64,000 nucleotides of DNA from JAAYDY01 sp964500225. GTDB lineage: Bacteria; Planctomycetota; Phycisphaerae; FEN-1346; JAACEH01. The translations under genes and the position numbers were made by a program. Of the stretch, positions 26,812 to 35,665 are shown piece by piece (the stretch's first letter is position 1; each line of letters starts with the position of its first letter). Under the pieces are notes generated by a model, which ran no database searches, was not told the DNA's origin, and was given only the letters and a program-made list of their open reading frames with translations. The DNA is taken from positions 12,843 to 76,842 of the forward strand of contig CAZCOA010000009.1 of NCBI GenBank assembly GCA_964500225.1, in the 5' to 3' direction.

Positions 26812-27924
26812 ATGCGTATTCCCTTGTCGTCGCCCGATATCAGCCAGGCGGACATTGATGCCGTGGTGGCCGTCCTGAAGACGCCGACGTTGAGCCTCGG
26901 GCCGAAGCTGCCCGAGTTCGAGCAGAAGCTGGCTGCGTACATCGGCCGTCGTCACGCCGTGGTCGTCAACAGCGGCACCAGCGCCCTGCACCTGTCGATT
27001 CGCGCCCTGGGCATCGGCCCCGGCGACGAGGTCATCACGACGCCGTTTTCGTTCGTCGCATCGGCCAACTGCATTCTGTTCGAGGGCGCCTGTCCGGTCT
27101 TCGTCGATATCGATCCGACCGACTATAACATCGACGTGTCGCAGGTCGAGGATGCCATCACCGACCAGACCAAGGCGATCCTGGCCGTGGACGTTTTCGG
27201 GCGACCGGCCCGGCTCGATGAGCTTGAGGAGATCGCCCGACGGCACGACCTGCTGCTGATCGAGGACTCCTGCGAGGCCATCGGCAGCACCTACAAGGGA
27301 CGCAGGGCCGGTTCGTTCGGCGAGTGCGGGCACTGTGCCTTTTACCCCAACAAGCAGATGACCACGGGCGAGGGCGGGGCCATCGTTACCGACAACGACG
27401 AGCTGGCCGCCCTGGCGCGCAGCATGCGCAACCAGGGACGCGGCGAAGGGGGCGGATGGCTCGCCCATGAACGCCTCGGCTACAACTATCGTCTGAGCGA
27501 CATCAACTGCGCCCTGGGCATCTCGCAACTGGCCCGCATGGACCAGTTCGTTGCCGCTCGCGCCGCCGTGGCCGAACGGTACAACCGTCTCCTGGCCGAT
27601 GTGGACGAGGTCATCACGCCCGCGCCCTACACCGATGGGGTCATGTCGTGGTTCGTCTACGTCATCCGTCTGGCCGACCGCTTTGGTCGCGATCGCCGCG
27701 ACGCCCTGATCCACGGACTCCGCGAGCGTGGTATCGGCGCGAGCAACTACTTCTCGCCGATTCACCTTCAGCCGTTCTACCGTGAGATGTACGGCTACGC
27801 CGAGGGCGACTTCCCGGTCACCGAGTTCGTGTCCGACCGGACCGTCGCGCTGCCGTTCCACAACAATCTCAGCCCTGCCGATCAGCAGACGGTGGTCGAT
27901 GCCGTCCGCGATCTGCTGGCCTGA
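26812..27924 (+). CDS. DegT/DnrJ/EryC1/StrS-family aminotransferase
   Basis: The second sugar aminotransferase of the locus, 370 residues. ATG 26812 has AAAGGAG ten bases upstream. The PLP lysine is in CAFYPNKQMTTGEGG and the acidic segment is EDSCEAIGSTYKG. The His/Asn pattern of the active site (NKQ rather than SKN) separates it from the WbpE-like enzyme at 7065, so it probably aminates a different keto-sugar, for example at C4 as PglE or PseC do. No matching dedicated dehydratase is adjacent; the SDR genes at 6085 and 8187 are candidates. This is the last gene of the glycan run. Confidence 0.9.
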   Translation: MRIPLSSPDISQADIDAVVAVLKTPTLSLGPKLPEFEQKLAAYIGRRHAVVVNSGTSALHLSIRALGIGPGDEVITTPFSFVASANCILFEGACPVFVDIDPTDYNIDVSQVEDAITDQTKAILAVDVFGRPARLDELEEIARRHDLLLIEDSCEAIGSTYKGRRAGSFGECGHCAFYPNKQMTTGEGGAIVTDNDELAALARSMRNQGRGEGGGWLAHERLGYNYRLSDINCALGISQLARMDQFVAARAAVAERYNRLLADVDEVITPAPYTDGVMSWFVYVIRLADRFGRDRRDALIHGLRERGIGASNYFSPIHLQPFYREMYGYAEGDFPVTEFVSDRTVALPFHNNLSPADQQTVVDAVRDLLA

Positions 27925-28149
27925 ATCCGATGGCACATGCGGTTTCGCCGCAGTGTGCGTGGGCGGGGGCAGGGCCACTTTGGTCCTGTCCTCGGGGCGA
28001 TTCGTCGGTAAAGCGCGAGCCGTCGGGTGCAGTCTTGTCGAGGCCGCCGGGCGAAGGACGTTCTCCTGAAATGCTCAAGGGGCTGGAATGCGGGGCGTTG
28101 CCCGTCGAAGCACTTTTCCCTATGCAAGTTCGCCTGCGGAGGGAATGCG

Positions 28150-29211
28150 GTGAGCCACAGCCAGGACAGGTCCGATCCATGCTCCGAACGGGAGCGTCTA
28201 TCGCGTCGGGAGTTTTTGCGGCAGGGACTGGCCGCGGCGGCGGCCGTGGGCGCGGCGGCGTCGCTGCCGCCGTTGGCGGGGCGGCTGTTCGGGCAAGAGA
28301 CGCCTGCGGCCGGACAGGCTGCGGCTGCCGGCACCGGTGACGCCGCCGGCGCGGGCGGTGTGGCCGGTAAGAGCCGCGTCATCGTCATCACGCATCCCGA
28401 GGCACTGGTGCGGGAGTATGTGGGCAATCGTCCGGTTCTTCAGCAGATGCTCGAGCGGGCCGTTCGGGAGCTGACCGGGGCCGACAGCGACAAGAAGGCC
28501 TGGCAGCAGGTGGCACTGCCGGGCGAGCCGGTCTCGATCAAGACCACGCGCGCCGGCGGCGACCTTCTGAAGACGCACGACGAGTTGTCGGCCTATGTGG
28601 CCGAGCGGCTGATCGAGGCCGCCGGGAGCGACAAGGACCGCATCCGCATCTGGGACCGGCCGGACCTGCGCGGCGAGGATCTGGAACTTTCGGAGCCGTT
28701 TGTTCTGCCGACGCGCGGCAAAGAAACGCGCCTGCGGGCCGTGCTCGTCAAGGACTCGCCGGCCATCGTCAATATGCCCGTTCTGAAAACGCACTCGGGC
28801 ACCGGCGCGTCGATCGCGATGAAGAATCATTTCGGCTCGATCAACAATCCGTCGGCGTTCCACAGTTGGGCCACGGGCAATATGGCTCGTAGCATCGCCG
28901 AATTGAACCGCCTGGATCCGATCCGCACGCGGACGCGGCTGATCGTGGTGGATGCCACGCGGCCGTTGTTTGCCGAAGGGCCGTCGGACAATCCGGACTT
29001 TCGCTGGACGTTCGGCGGCCTGATTGTCGGGACGGACCCGGTAGCCGTGGACGCGGTGGGTCTGGACATCCTGGAGAAGAAGCGCGAGGAGCATTTCGGC
29101 CGTCCGTGGCCGCTGGAGCACGCCCGCGAGATGGTGCGTTGGGGCCAGACCATCGGCCTGGGCAACGCCGACGCCTCGCGCATCGAGGTGGTCCGGATCA
29201 AGCTGGACTGA
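28150..29211 (+). CDS. Tat-exported DUF362-domain protein
   Basis: A 353-residue protein. GTG 28150 lies six bases after GGAGGG, and translation there places a twin-arginine signal (SRREFL, residues 18-23) before a hydrophobic Ala-rich stretch and an Ala-rich linker. The body matches DUF362: a VSIKTTRAGG segment, LVKDSPAIVNMPVLKTHSGTG and ACIAMKNHFGSINN-like text (here SIAMKNHFGSINNP), then VDATRPLF and GTDPVAVDAVGLDIL. Tat export implies folding in the cytoplasm, often with a cofactor. No Cys cluster is seen in the mature part. Members are common in anaerobes and Planctomycetes, and their biochemical role is unknown. Confidence 0.8.
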   Translation: MSHSQDRSDPCSERERLSRREFLRQGLAAAAAVGAAASLPPLAGRLFGQETPAAGQAAAAGTGDAAGAGGVAGKSRVIVITHPEALVREYVGNRPVLQQMLERAVRELTGADSDKKAWQQVALPGEPVSIKTTRAGGDLLKTHDELSAYVAERLIEAAGSDKDRIRIWDRPDLRGEDLELSEPFVLPTRGKETRLRAVLVKDSPAIVNMPVLKTHSGTGASIAMKNHFGSINNPSAFHSWATGNMARSIAELNRLDPIRTRTRLIVVDATRPLFAEGPSDNPDFRWTFGGLIVGTDPVAVDAVGLDILEKKREEHFGRPWPLEHAREMVRWGQTIGLGNADASRIEVVRIKLD

Positions 29212-29228
29212 TGCGGTGCGGGCAACGA

Positions 29229-29687
29229 CTACTGCCCGGCGCCGGCTTTGAGCTGCTGGAGTTCCTTGCTGAGTGTTTCGATTGTCTCTCGCATCCGGGC
29301 CTGGGCGTCGGCGTGGGCTTGCTGCTGTTGTGTCAGATCGTTCTGAAGCCGTTGCAGTTCGGTCTGCCGCTGAACCAGTTGCACCTTCAGGTCGGCGTGC
29401 TGGGCGGCCAGCTCGTCATATCTGTCTTTGGCCTCGTCCCTGGTTTTGGCAAGATCGGCGACCGCCAGCCGGTACTTCTCGTCGCGTGTCTTGACGGCCG
29501 CTTCCAGGCCCTGGACCTGCTGCGTCAAGGTGTCGCAGCGATTGGTCAGCAGGGCCCGCTCTTTCCGGTATGCCTCGGCGTCGCTGCGGCGCAACACCAG
29601 GCCGACGGTCAGTCCGCCGCCGGCGCCGACAACCAGTCCGGCCAGCGCCGCCAACGTTACAGCTACGATGGTCTTGCGTTTTCCCAT
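29229..29687 (-). CDS. small membrane-anchored coiled-coil protein
   Basis: A 152-residue protein with one N-terminal membrane helix (residues 8-31, Ala/Gly/Val rich) and then a nearly continuous heptad coiled coil to the C-terminus with many Gln, Glu, Lys and Leu. There is no signal cleavage site or enzyme motif. The coiled coil would lie outside the cytoplasm or, if the positive N-terminus (GKRK) stays in, in the periplasm. I do not recognise the family. The gene converges with the DUF362 gene, with 17 bases between stops. Confidence 0.7.
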   Translation of the reverse strand: MGKRKTIVAVTLAALAGLVVGAGGGLTVGLVLRRSDAEAYRKERALLTNRCDTLTQQVQGLEAAVKTRDEKYRLAVADLAKTRDEAKDRYDELAAQHADLKVQLVQRQTELQRLQNDLTQQQQAHADAQARMRETIETLSKELQQLKAGAGQ

Positions 29688-29874
29688 GGTGACGGCCCTC
29701 GCGCAAGGTGCCCCCTTGTCCCTTCGATCGCATCGTGGATTGGATATGTCGCCCCATCAGACCGCGCAGGGGCCGTCCTGTCAAGGCCCGTGCATAAAGC
29801 AGCCCCGTGGTTCCGGAACCGCCGGAACACGCCGCCGAGATATTCCCGAACCTCTCACGGCGTCGTTTCTCTAA

Positions 29875-32742
29875 TCACGACATGGCCAGCACGTTTCTGG
29901 CGCGGCGGCGAACGTAGGCGCGTTCGTCTGTCAGGTACCGCTCGGCCAGGGACCGGTCGGGCCGACCGAGGCGGGCCAGGGCCTCGGCAGCTGTCAGGTC
30001 CAGTTGCCAACGGGCGTCCTCGACCACTTTTCCACGACCGCCCATGCTGACCTGGAGGCTTCGGGTGGTATCCAGATCGGTTCGGGCCAAGACGGCGCGA
30101 ATAGCTGTTTCGGCCGATGGGTCGCCGATGCGTCCGAGGGCTCTTACGGCGGCGATGACCGCACTGAGCGGCGCCTCGGGATCGGTCAGCACCTCGCTCA
30201 GAGCCGGCACGGCTTCGCGGCTGCGCACGCGGCCCAGCAGCACGATCGACGACATCCATTGCGGCGCCGCCTTGTTGCTTTGGAGGGTCTCCTGTCGGCG
30301 CCGGCGCACTGCCTCAATCAGTTCGCCTGCTCCTGATCCGTCGCCGGCCAGGGCTAGCGTCGCCGCCGACCAGAACCGCTGGGCCGGCACGTCGCTGTCC
30401 AGTTTCTCGCGCAGTGCCGGCAGGGCGTCCGGATGGTTCTCGGCCAGTTGCCACGCAGCGTCGAACGGTTTGTCCTCGCCCAGTTGTTCCACCAGCTTCT
30501 CGGTAGTCGCCTCCGGCAGCGCCGGCAACGGGCGGTCCGATTCGCGTAGTGCGCCGCTCTCACGGAGAAGGCGCTGAAGCTCCGCCACGTCGATGGCCCG
30601 CGGCATCAGGCCGTGGCGCGCCGCCAACGCCGCCGCGATACCTGCCGCCTCGCCGATTCGCTGCATGTCCCGCTGCATTCGCAACTGGTGGTGTGCGTCC
30701 TGGGTCAGCGACAGCGCGCGGCACGCCACGAGCAACCCCTCGATGCCGCGCGGCAACAGACACCGGTACGGTATCTCGCAGCCGATGGGTGTGCGCCATT
30801 GACCGAGCAGCCAGACCCACATCGCCCCGACGTCGGACTCGTTTTCGTAGTCCATAGCGTGGTTGTCGTAGTGGCTGAAGCCGTAGCCGATCACGTCGGG
30901 AAACTGCCGCCCCGCGATCTGGTCGGCCAGCGTCAACTGGTAATCGCCGACGATCTGGCGTCCCTGACGCAAGCCCAGGTGCGGGGCAATGTAGGTCCAC
31001 CGCTTGTCATCGGTCCAGGCATCGAGCCGCAAATGACGCAGGCCCAACGAGCGTCCGCGCGTCAGGTCGGTCACGTCGTCGGGGTCCACATAGCCGGCAT
31101 CGAAGTTGACGAGGATCATGTTGAGGTAGCCCAGGGGCTTTCCTTCGGCATCCTTGGCCGGCGCGATCGCCCCGGCGCTTTGGCTGAAGGCGTGCAGCAG
31201 CCCGTCGCCCTCGCGTCCATAGACGAACTTGGCCCCGGCCATGGCGGCCACGTCGCCGTCGCCGGTCGAATCGACAAACGCCGCGGCTTCGCAGAAGCGC
31301 ACCCCTTCGGGGCCGGCCGCCACGACCGCCGTCACGCGAATCGGCGACTCGCCGCCCGTGGTGCCGCGTCGTACCAAGGCCTTGGATCGCCAGTCGGTGG
31401 GCTCGTACCGTTCGGCGATGACGCCCGTGGCCGTCGTGCCCAGGGCGAGCCGCACGCCCGCCTCGCGAGCCATTTGCAGCAACACCACCTTCTTGGCGTC
31501 GGGATGGAAAGAGGGGTTCTCCCAAGCCCGCACCCGGTGTCGTCCCATGAACAGCGGCGCGAGTTCCTGCGTGCGGCGGTCCACCTCGTCCTGGAGCCCG
31601 CCGGTGCGGCCGTGGTAATACATGTGAATGCCGCCGCCGGTGCCGATGCCGCCCAGGTAGGTCAGCGGCTCCACCAGAAGCGTGTCGGCGCCTTGGCGTG
31701 CCGCGGCAATGGCCGCCAGGGCCCCGGCGGTGCCGCCGCCCAGGACCACGACGTCGGCCCGCTCGTGCGGCGGCGGCGGAAGCAGCGACCCGGCCTCGTC
31801 CAGCGGCGCATCGTCCCGCGGCGCATATACCCGCGCCGCTTCGGCGCCCACGGTTTCGCCCAAGGCAATCAGTGCCGCCGGGCTGTGGGCCTCGGCGTCG
31901 CCCTCGGCTCCCGTGGCAGCGGCCGTCAGCAGCCCCGGCCGCGAGGCCGGTTCGGCCGCGGCATCGGCCACGACCAGCGGCCCAAGGGGCAACGTTTCCA
32001 CGCTCATGCTCGTGACCAGGGCGTCGCGGGCCACGGTCACGCGGTCGCGAACGGCATGCAGAATCTGCGGCACGGCCAGGTGCGCGTCAATAATGGAATC
32101 CGTGGGCATCGTGAACTCGACAGCGGCCTCGCCCACCCACAGCGACGGTCGCACGACCACGGTCGTCGCTGGTCCGCACGGCCCCAGGTCCACGGCCTCG
32201 CCGAGCGGTTTTTCCAAAGCGTTCAGCAGGATCGTCACGCGCGCGGGCGCCGACTCCACGCGCCGAAACGGCAATCCGGCGTCGCGGGCCAGTACCAGGG
32301 TGTCGGTGGCGTCCACGACCCAGTCCGCGCGCAGTGCGTGTTGGCCGGACTTGCAGCCGACGATGATGCCGGCAATGCGCCCGTCGTCGGCCTGCACCGG
32401 GCACAGCGGCGAGGCATACAGCAACAGTTCGACGCCGGCTTCCTCGGCCATCTGGTGCATCATCAACTCGGCCGCGGGCGGGCAGAGGAGTCCGTCGCGG
32501 GCGGCGCCTTGGGCGGCAAGCCGGCTCATCAGTTCGGCGGCCAGTCCGTTGTCCGGCGGCGCGGCACGGTCCCAAAGGCGGACGGTGTGGGTCAGGGCAA
32601 TCTGCCACCCGAGTTGGGCTCGTCGCGAAACCAGCAGAACCTTGTGTCCTGCGCGTGCGGCGGTGAGGGCCGCCGCCCAGCCGCACAACCCGCCGCCGGC
32701 CACCAGGATCTCGTGCTTACGGTCGAAAACGTCGTACGCCAT
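29875..32742 (-). CDS. FAD-dependent oxidoreductase with C-terminal HEAT repeats
   Basis: A 955-residue protein. An FAD/NAD Rossmann motif (VAGGGLCGWAAA) opens the N-terminal half, and a second one (VVLGGGTAGALAAI) lies near residue 330. The second matches the FAD-dependent oxidoreductase group (FAD_oxidored) often found in Planctomycetes, with STGDGDVAAMAG and a C-terminal RCLLPRGIEGLLVACRALS segment. From about residue 770 to the end there are HEAT-like repeats with paired helices (VPALSEVLTD, AVRALGRIGD). A redox enzyme fused to a protein-contact module is implied; the substrate is unknown. No signal peptide is visible. The start has a ribosome site (AGGGAGAGTAGGGC). Confidence 0.82.
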   Translation of the reverse strand: MAYDVFDRKHEILVAGGGLCGWAAALTAARAGHKVLLVSRRAQLGWQIALTHTVRLWDRAAPPDNGLAAELMSRLAAQGAARDGLLCPPAAELMMHQMAEEAGVELLLYASPLCPVQADDGRIAGIIVGCKSGQHALRADWVVDATDTLVLARDAGLPFRRVESAPARVTILLNALEKPLGEAVDLGPCGPATTVVVRPSLWVGEAAVEFTMPTDSIIDAHLAVPQILHAVRDRVTVARDALVTSMSVETLPLGPLVVADAAAEPASRPGLLTAAATGAEGDAEAHSPAALIALGETVGAEAARVYAPRDDAPLDEAGSLLPPPPHERADVVVLGGGTAGALAAIAAARQGADTLLVEPLTYLGGIGTGGGIHMYYHGRTGGLQDEVDRRTQELAPLFMGRHRVRAWENPSFHPDAKKVVLLQMAREAGVRLALGTTATGVIAERYEPTDWRSKALVRRGTTGGESPIRVTAVVAAGPEGVRFCEAAAFVDSTGDGDVAAMAGAKFVYGREGDGLLHAFSQSAGAIAPAKDAEGKPLGYLNMILVNFDAGYVDPDDVTDLTRGRSLGLRHLRLDAWTDDKRWTYIAPHLGLRQGRQIVGDYQLTLADQIAGRQFPDVIGYGFSHYDNHAMDYENESDVGAMWVWLLGQWRTPIGCEIPYRCLLPRGIEGLLVACRALSLTQDAHHQLRMQRDMQRIGEAAGIAAALAARHGLMPRAIDVAELQRLLRESGALRESDRPLPALPEATTEKLVEQLGEDKPFDAAWQLAENHPDALPALREKLDSDVPAQRFWSAATLALAGDGSGAGELIEAVRRRRQETLQSNKAAPQWMSSIVLLGRVRSREAVPALSEVLTDPEAPLSAVIAAVRALGRIGDPSAETAIRAVLARTDLDTTRSLQVSMGGRGKVVEDARWQLDLTAAEALARLGRPDRSLAERYLTDERAYVRRRARNVLAMS

Positions 32743-32854
32743 GCCCTACTCTCCCTTGTCACCCCTGTGGTTCGAAGACGCAAAGGCGATATGATACCGC
32801 TTCCGGCAGCGGCGACACAAGGCCGGTCGGCAATCAAAAATGACTTAGTTTTCG

Positions 32855-32893
32855 TTGACAAGGTCTCGCCAAGAGCTGCACGTGAGCTATAAT
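32855..32893 (+). promoter_or_regulatory. possible promoter elements for rpsA
   Basis: A perfect TATAAT lies at 32888-32893, about 100 bases before the S1 start. A perfect TTGACA lies at 32855-32860, but the 27-base spacing is too long for a normal sigma70 promoter and no other -35 box fits. The -10 box may work with an activator, or the match may be fortuitous. Confidence 0.35.
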
Positions 32894-32993
32894 ACCGGGT
32901 CGATTGGCGGAGTCGTTGCCGCCGTGGCAGCGTTCCGCCGGCAACGGTCACGTTGACAACGGTCAGAAGGCGACGCGAGTAGGAAAATCGAGC

Positions 32994-34475
32994 ATGGGCA
33001 GTGAAGCAGAGGGCGGCAACACGTTCCGCAGCGATGCGGACCATCGGCTGGACGCTCAGTTGGAGCAGGAGATTCAGGACGCGCTGGGCGGCAAGAGCAT
33101 CGAGGAGGTGATGGACGAGGCCGACGCATCGCGTGACGTTTCGGACTCGGCCGGGGCAGTGCCTGGACTGAGGCGAGGCAAGGTCATCGGCATCACCGGC
33201 AGCGACATCTTCGTCGATCTCGGCGGTCGCAGCCAGGGGGTGATCACGAGCGATCAGTTCGAGCCGGACAAGTTGCCGCACGTGGGCGACACGATCGAGG
33301 TGCAGATCGAGCGTTACGACGAACGCGAAGGGATGCTCATTCTGTCGCGTCAGGGTGTGGCGCAAAAGACGGCCTGGGCCACGATGGCCAAGGGCGACAT
33401 CGTGGAGGTCCGCGTCACGGGCGTCAACAAGGGCGGCCTGGAGTGCGACCTGAAGGGCATCCGGGTGTTCATGCCGGCGAGCCAAGTGGATATCGTTCGC
33501 ATTGAGGACGTCAGCATGCTGATCGGTCAGCGGCTGACGGCCGAAATCGTGGAGCTGGATCGCAACAGCAAGAACGTTGTGGTGTCGCGTCGCAAAATGC
33601 TTGAACGTCAGGCTGCCGAAGCACGTGAGCAAACCATGGCCGAATTGGCCGAGGGTCAAATCCGCACCGGCACGGTCCGCAATATCATGCCGTTCGGTGC
33701 TTTTCTGGACATCGGCGGCGTGGACGGCCTGCTGCACGTCAGCGACATGAGCTACTCGCGCGTGGACGATCCGAAGGACGTGGTGAAGCTCGGCCAGAAA
33801 CTCAATGTGAAGATTCTGAAGATCGAGCAGGGCGGCAAGCGGATCAGTCTCGGGTTGAAACAGTTACAGACGGACCCGTGGGAACATGTGGCCGACAAGT
33901 ACAAGGCCGGGCAGTCCGTCAAGGGCAAGGTGACCAACCTGGCCAAGTTCGGGGCGTTCGTCGAGATCGAGCCGGGCCTGGAGGCGCTGATCCCCATCGG
34001 CGAGATGACGTGGAAGAAACGGATCCATCACCCGTCGGAGATCCTGTCGAAGGGGCAGACTGTGGAGGTCGGCATCCTGGAGGTAGATCCTGCGCGTAAG
34101 CGCATGAGCGTGAGTCTGAAAGCGATGGAGCCCGATCCGTGGTCCGAAGTGGAACGGAAATACCCGATCGGCGCCGCCGTGGAAGGCACGGTCACGCGGC
34201 TGGCGGATTTCGGGGCGTTCATCGAGCTGGAGCCGGGCGTGGACGGGCTGGCCCACATCAGCGAGCTGTCGGACAAGCCGATTCAGCGTCCGAGCGATGC
34301 CGTGCGGCAAGGGCAGAAGGTGCAGGCCCGCGTGCTTCACGTCAGCGCGGCGGATCGCCGCATCTCGCTGACGCTTAAGGGCGAGGAGGCTCCCGAGGCC
34401 GAGGCGGCACCGAGCGTCGAGGCGGCCAAGCCGGCCAAAAAGCGGCAGAGTCCGCTTCGCGGCGGGCTGGAATAG
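32994..34475 (+). CDS. rpsA: 30S ribosomal protein S1 (five S1 domains)
   Basis: A 493-residue protein with an acidic N-terminal stretch (about 60 residues) and five consecutive S1/OB domains, recognisable as GKVIGITGSDIFVDLGG, GDIVEVRVTGVNKGG, GTVRNIMPFGAFLDIGG, GKVTNLAKFGAFVEIEPG and GTVTRLADFGAFIELEPG. S1 binds mRNA leaders and assists initiation on the 30S subunit. ATG 32994 is chosen over an upstream in-frame start because of TAGGAAAA and the acidic beginning. Escherichia coli S1 has six domains, and five or four are common elsewhere. A related S1-domain RNA-binding regulator cannot be fully excluded. Confidence 0.85.
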   Translation: MGSEAEGGNTFRSDADHRLDAQLEQEIQDALGGKSIEEVMDEADASRDVSDSAGAVPGLRRGKVIGITGSDIFVDLGGRSQGVITSDQFEPDKLPHVGDTIEVQIERYDEREGMLILSRQGVAQKTAWATMAKGDIVEVRVTGVNKGGLECDLKGIRVFMPASQVDIVRIEDVSMLIGQRLTAEIVELDRNSKNVVVSRRKMLERQAAEAREQTMAELAEGQIRTGTVRNIMPFGAFLDIGGVDGLLHVSDMSYSRVDDPKDVVKLGQKLNVKILKIEQGGKRISLGLKQLQTDPWEHVADKYKAGQSVKGKVTNLAKFGAFVEIEPGLEALIPIGEMTWKKRIHHPSEILSKGQTVEVGILEVDPARKRMSVSLKAMEPDPWSEVERKYPIGAAVEGTVTRLADFGAFIELEPGVDGLAHISELSDKPIQRPSDAVRQGQKVQARVLHVSAADRRISLTLKGEEAPEAEAAPSVEAAKPAKKRQSPLRGGLE

Positions 34476-34629
34476 CGGAGACGGTGCGGCAGTAACCTTT
34501 GCATGCAGTTGGCGTCCTGCCGTGGACCGCAGTGTCAACTATGACATGCTGCGCAGCGCACGCGCCCCCTCTCGGAGGCTGCTTCCCCGCGGCTGTAACG
34601 AAGGCTCTGCGCCTACTCCAGGAGGAACG

Positions 34630-35580
34630 ATGACGGACTCGGTCGCGGATCGCAAGTACACCTTTGGCCCGGTGCCGTCGCGCCGCCTGGGGCTGAGCCT
34701 CGGCGTGGACTTGGTCCCGCGCAAAGTCTGCACGCAGGACTGCATCTACTGTCAGGTCGGCCGCACGACCGATTGCACGGTGCGTCGCGGCGATTTCGTG
34801 CCCGTGGACGAGGTGCTGGACGAGATCACGCGCGTCCTGCCGCACGTGCCGCGGCCCGACTACATTACGATGAGCGGCTCTGGCGAGCCGACGCTCAACG
34901 TGCGACTCGGCGACGTGATCGACGGCGTCCGTCGCATCACCGACGTGCCCGTGGCGGTCATCACCAACGGGACGCTCCTGACGGAAGCCGACGTGCGTCG
35001 CGACTGTGCCAAGGCGGACCTCGTGGTGCCGTCGCTCGATGCCGCCGACGAGGCGACGTTCCAGGCGGTCAACCGGCCGGCTCGCGGCCTGACGTTGGAA
35101 GGGCTTGTCGCGGGCCTCGTGACGTTTCGGCGCGAGTTCCGGGGACAGTTCTGGCTCGAAGTGTTCCTGGCGGCCGGCCGCAACGATTCCGACGAGCAGG
35201 TGGCCGCCATGGGCCGACTCATCGAACGGATTAACCCGGACCGCATCGACCTCAACACAGCCACGCGGCCTACTGCGGACGCCGATGTCCGGGCCGTGAG
35301 CCCCGAGCGGCTGGCGGCAATTGCCGCCAGGCTCGGCCCCAAGGCCCACGTGGTGGCCTCGTTCAAAGCGTCGCGGATCACCGAGGCCATGGCCGTCAAC
35401 GAGAACCAGGTCCTGGCCATGATCCGTCGCCGGCCGGTCACCCTCGACGACATCGCCGTCGGCCTGGGCGCCCATGCCAACGAAGTGGCGAAGGTTGTCG
35501 GCCACCTGCTGGAATCGGGCCTCATTCGCCGCAGCGACCGCGGCGGCCTGGCCTACTACGAAGCCGCCGAGAAACCCTGA
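34630..35580 (+). CDS. radical SAM protein with C-terminal winged-helix domain
   Basis: A 316-residue protein starting at ATG 34630 behind CAGGAGG. The cluster motif is Cx3Cx2C (C34, C38, C41, in CTQDCIYC), preceded by GPVPSRRLGLSLGVDL, which is typical of the YfkB/MoaA-like uncharacterised radical SAM group. SGSGEPTLN is the SAM-contact glycine segment. After the TIM barrel, residues about 245-316 form a winged-helix-like segment (LDDIAVGLGAHANEVAKVVGHLLE). The reaction and substrate are not known for this group. It stands alone between rpsA and a secreted beta-propeller gene. Confidence 0.85.
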   Translation: MTDSVADRKYTFGPVPSRRLGLSLGVDLVPRKVCTQDCIYCQVGRTTDCTVRRGDFVPVDEVLDEITRVLPHVPRPDYITMSGSGEPTLNVRLGDVIDGVRRITDVPVAVITNGTLLTEADVRRDCAKADLVVPSLDAADEATFQAVNRPARGLTLEGLVAGLVTFRREFRGQFWLEVFLAAGRNDSDEQVAAMGRLIERINPDRIDLNTATRPTADADVRAVSPERLAAIAARLGPKAHVVASFKASRITEAMAVNENQVLAMIRRRPVTLDDIAVGLGAHANEVAKVVGHLLESGLIRRSDRGGLAYYEAAEKP

Positions 35581-35665
35581 TCCGGTTCCATCGCCACCCG
35601 CTGACAACGGGCGGGTTCAAGGAATCGTCCGTCCTCGCGCTCCGATGAGCACACAGGTCAATGCC

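Noticed and set aside
27930..27975. Hairpin GCACATGCGG/CCGCAGTGTGC after the second aminotransferase as a terminator
   Set aside because: It has a bulge and is followed by G-rich sequence rather than T, so an intrinsic terminator is unlikely.
25522..27978. Long minus-strand frame below the WecA-like and DegT-like genes
   Set aside because: Antisense of two enzymes with complete motifs.
32855..32893. TTGACA and TATAAT as one strong sigma70 promoter
   Set aside because: The 27-base spacing is outside the working range; kept only as a low-confidence element.
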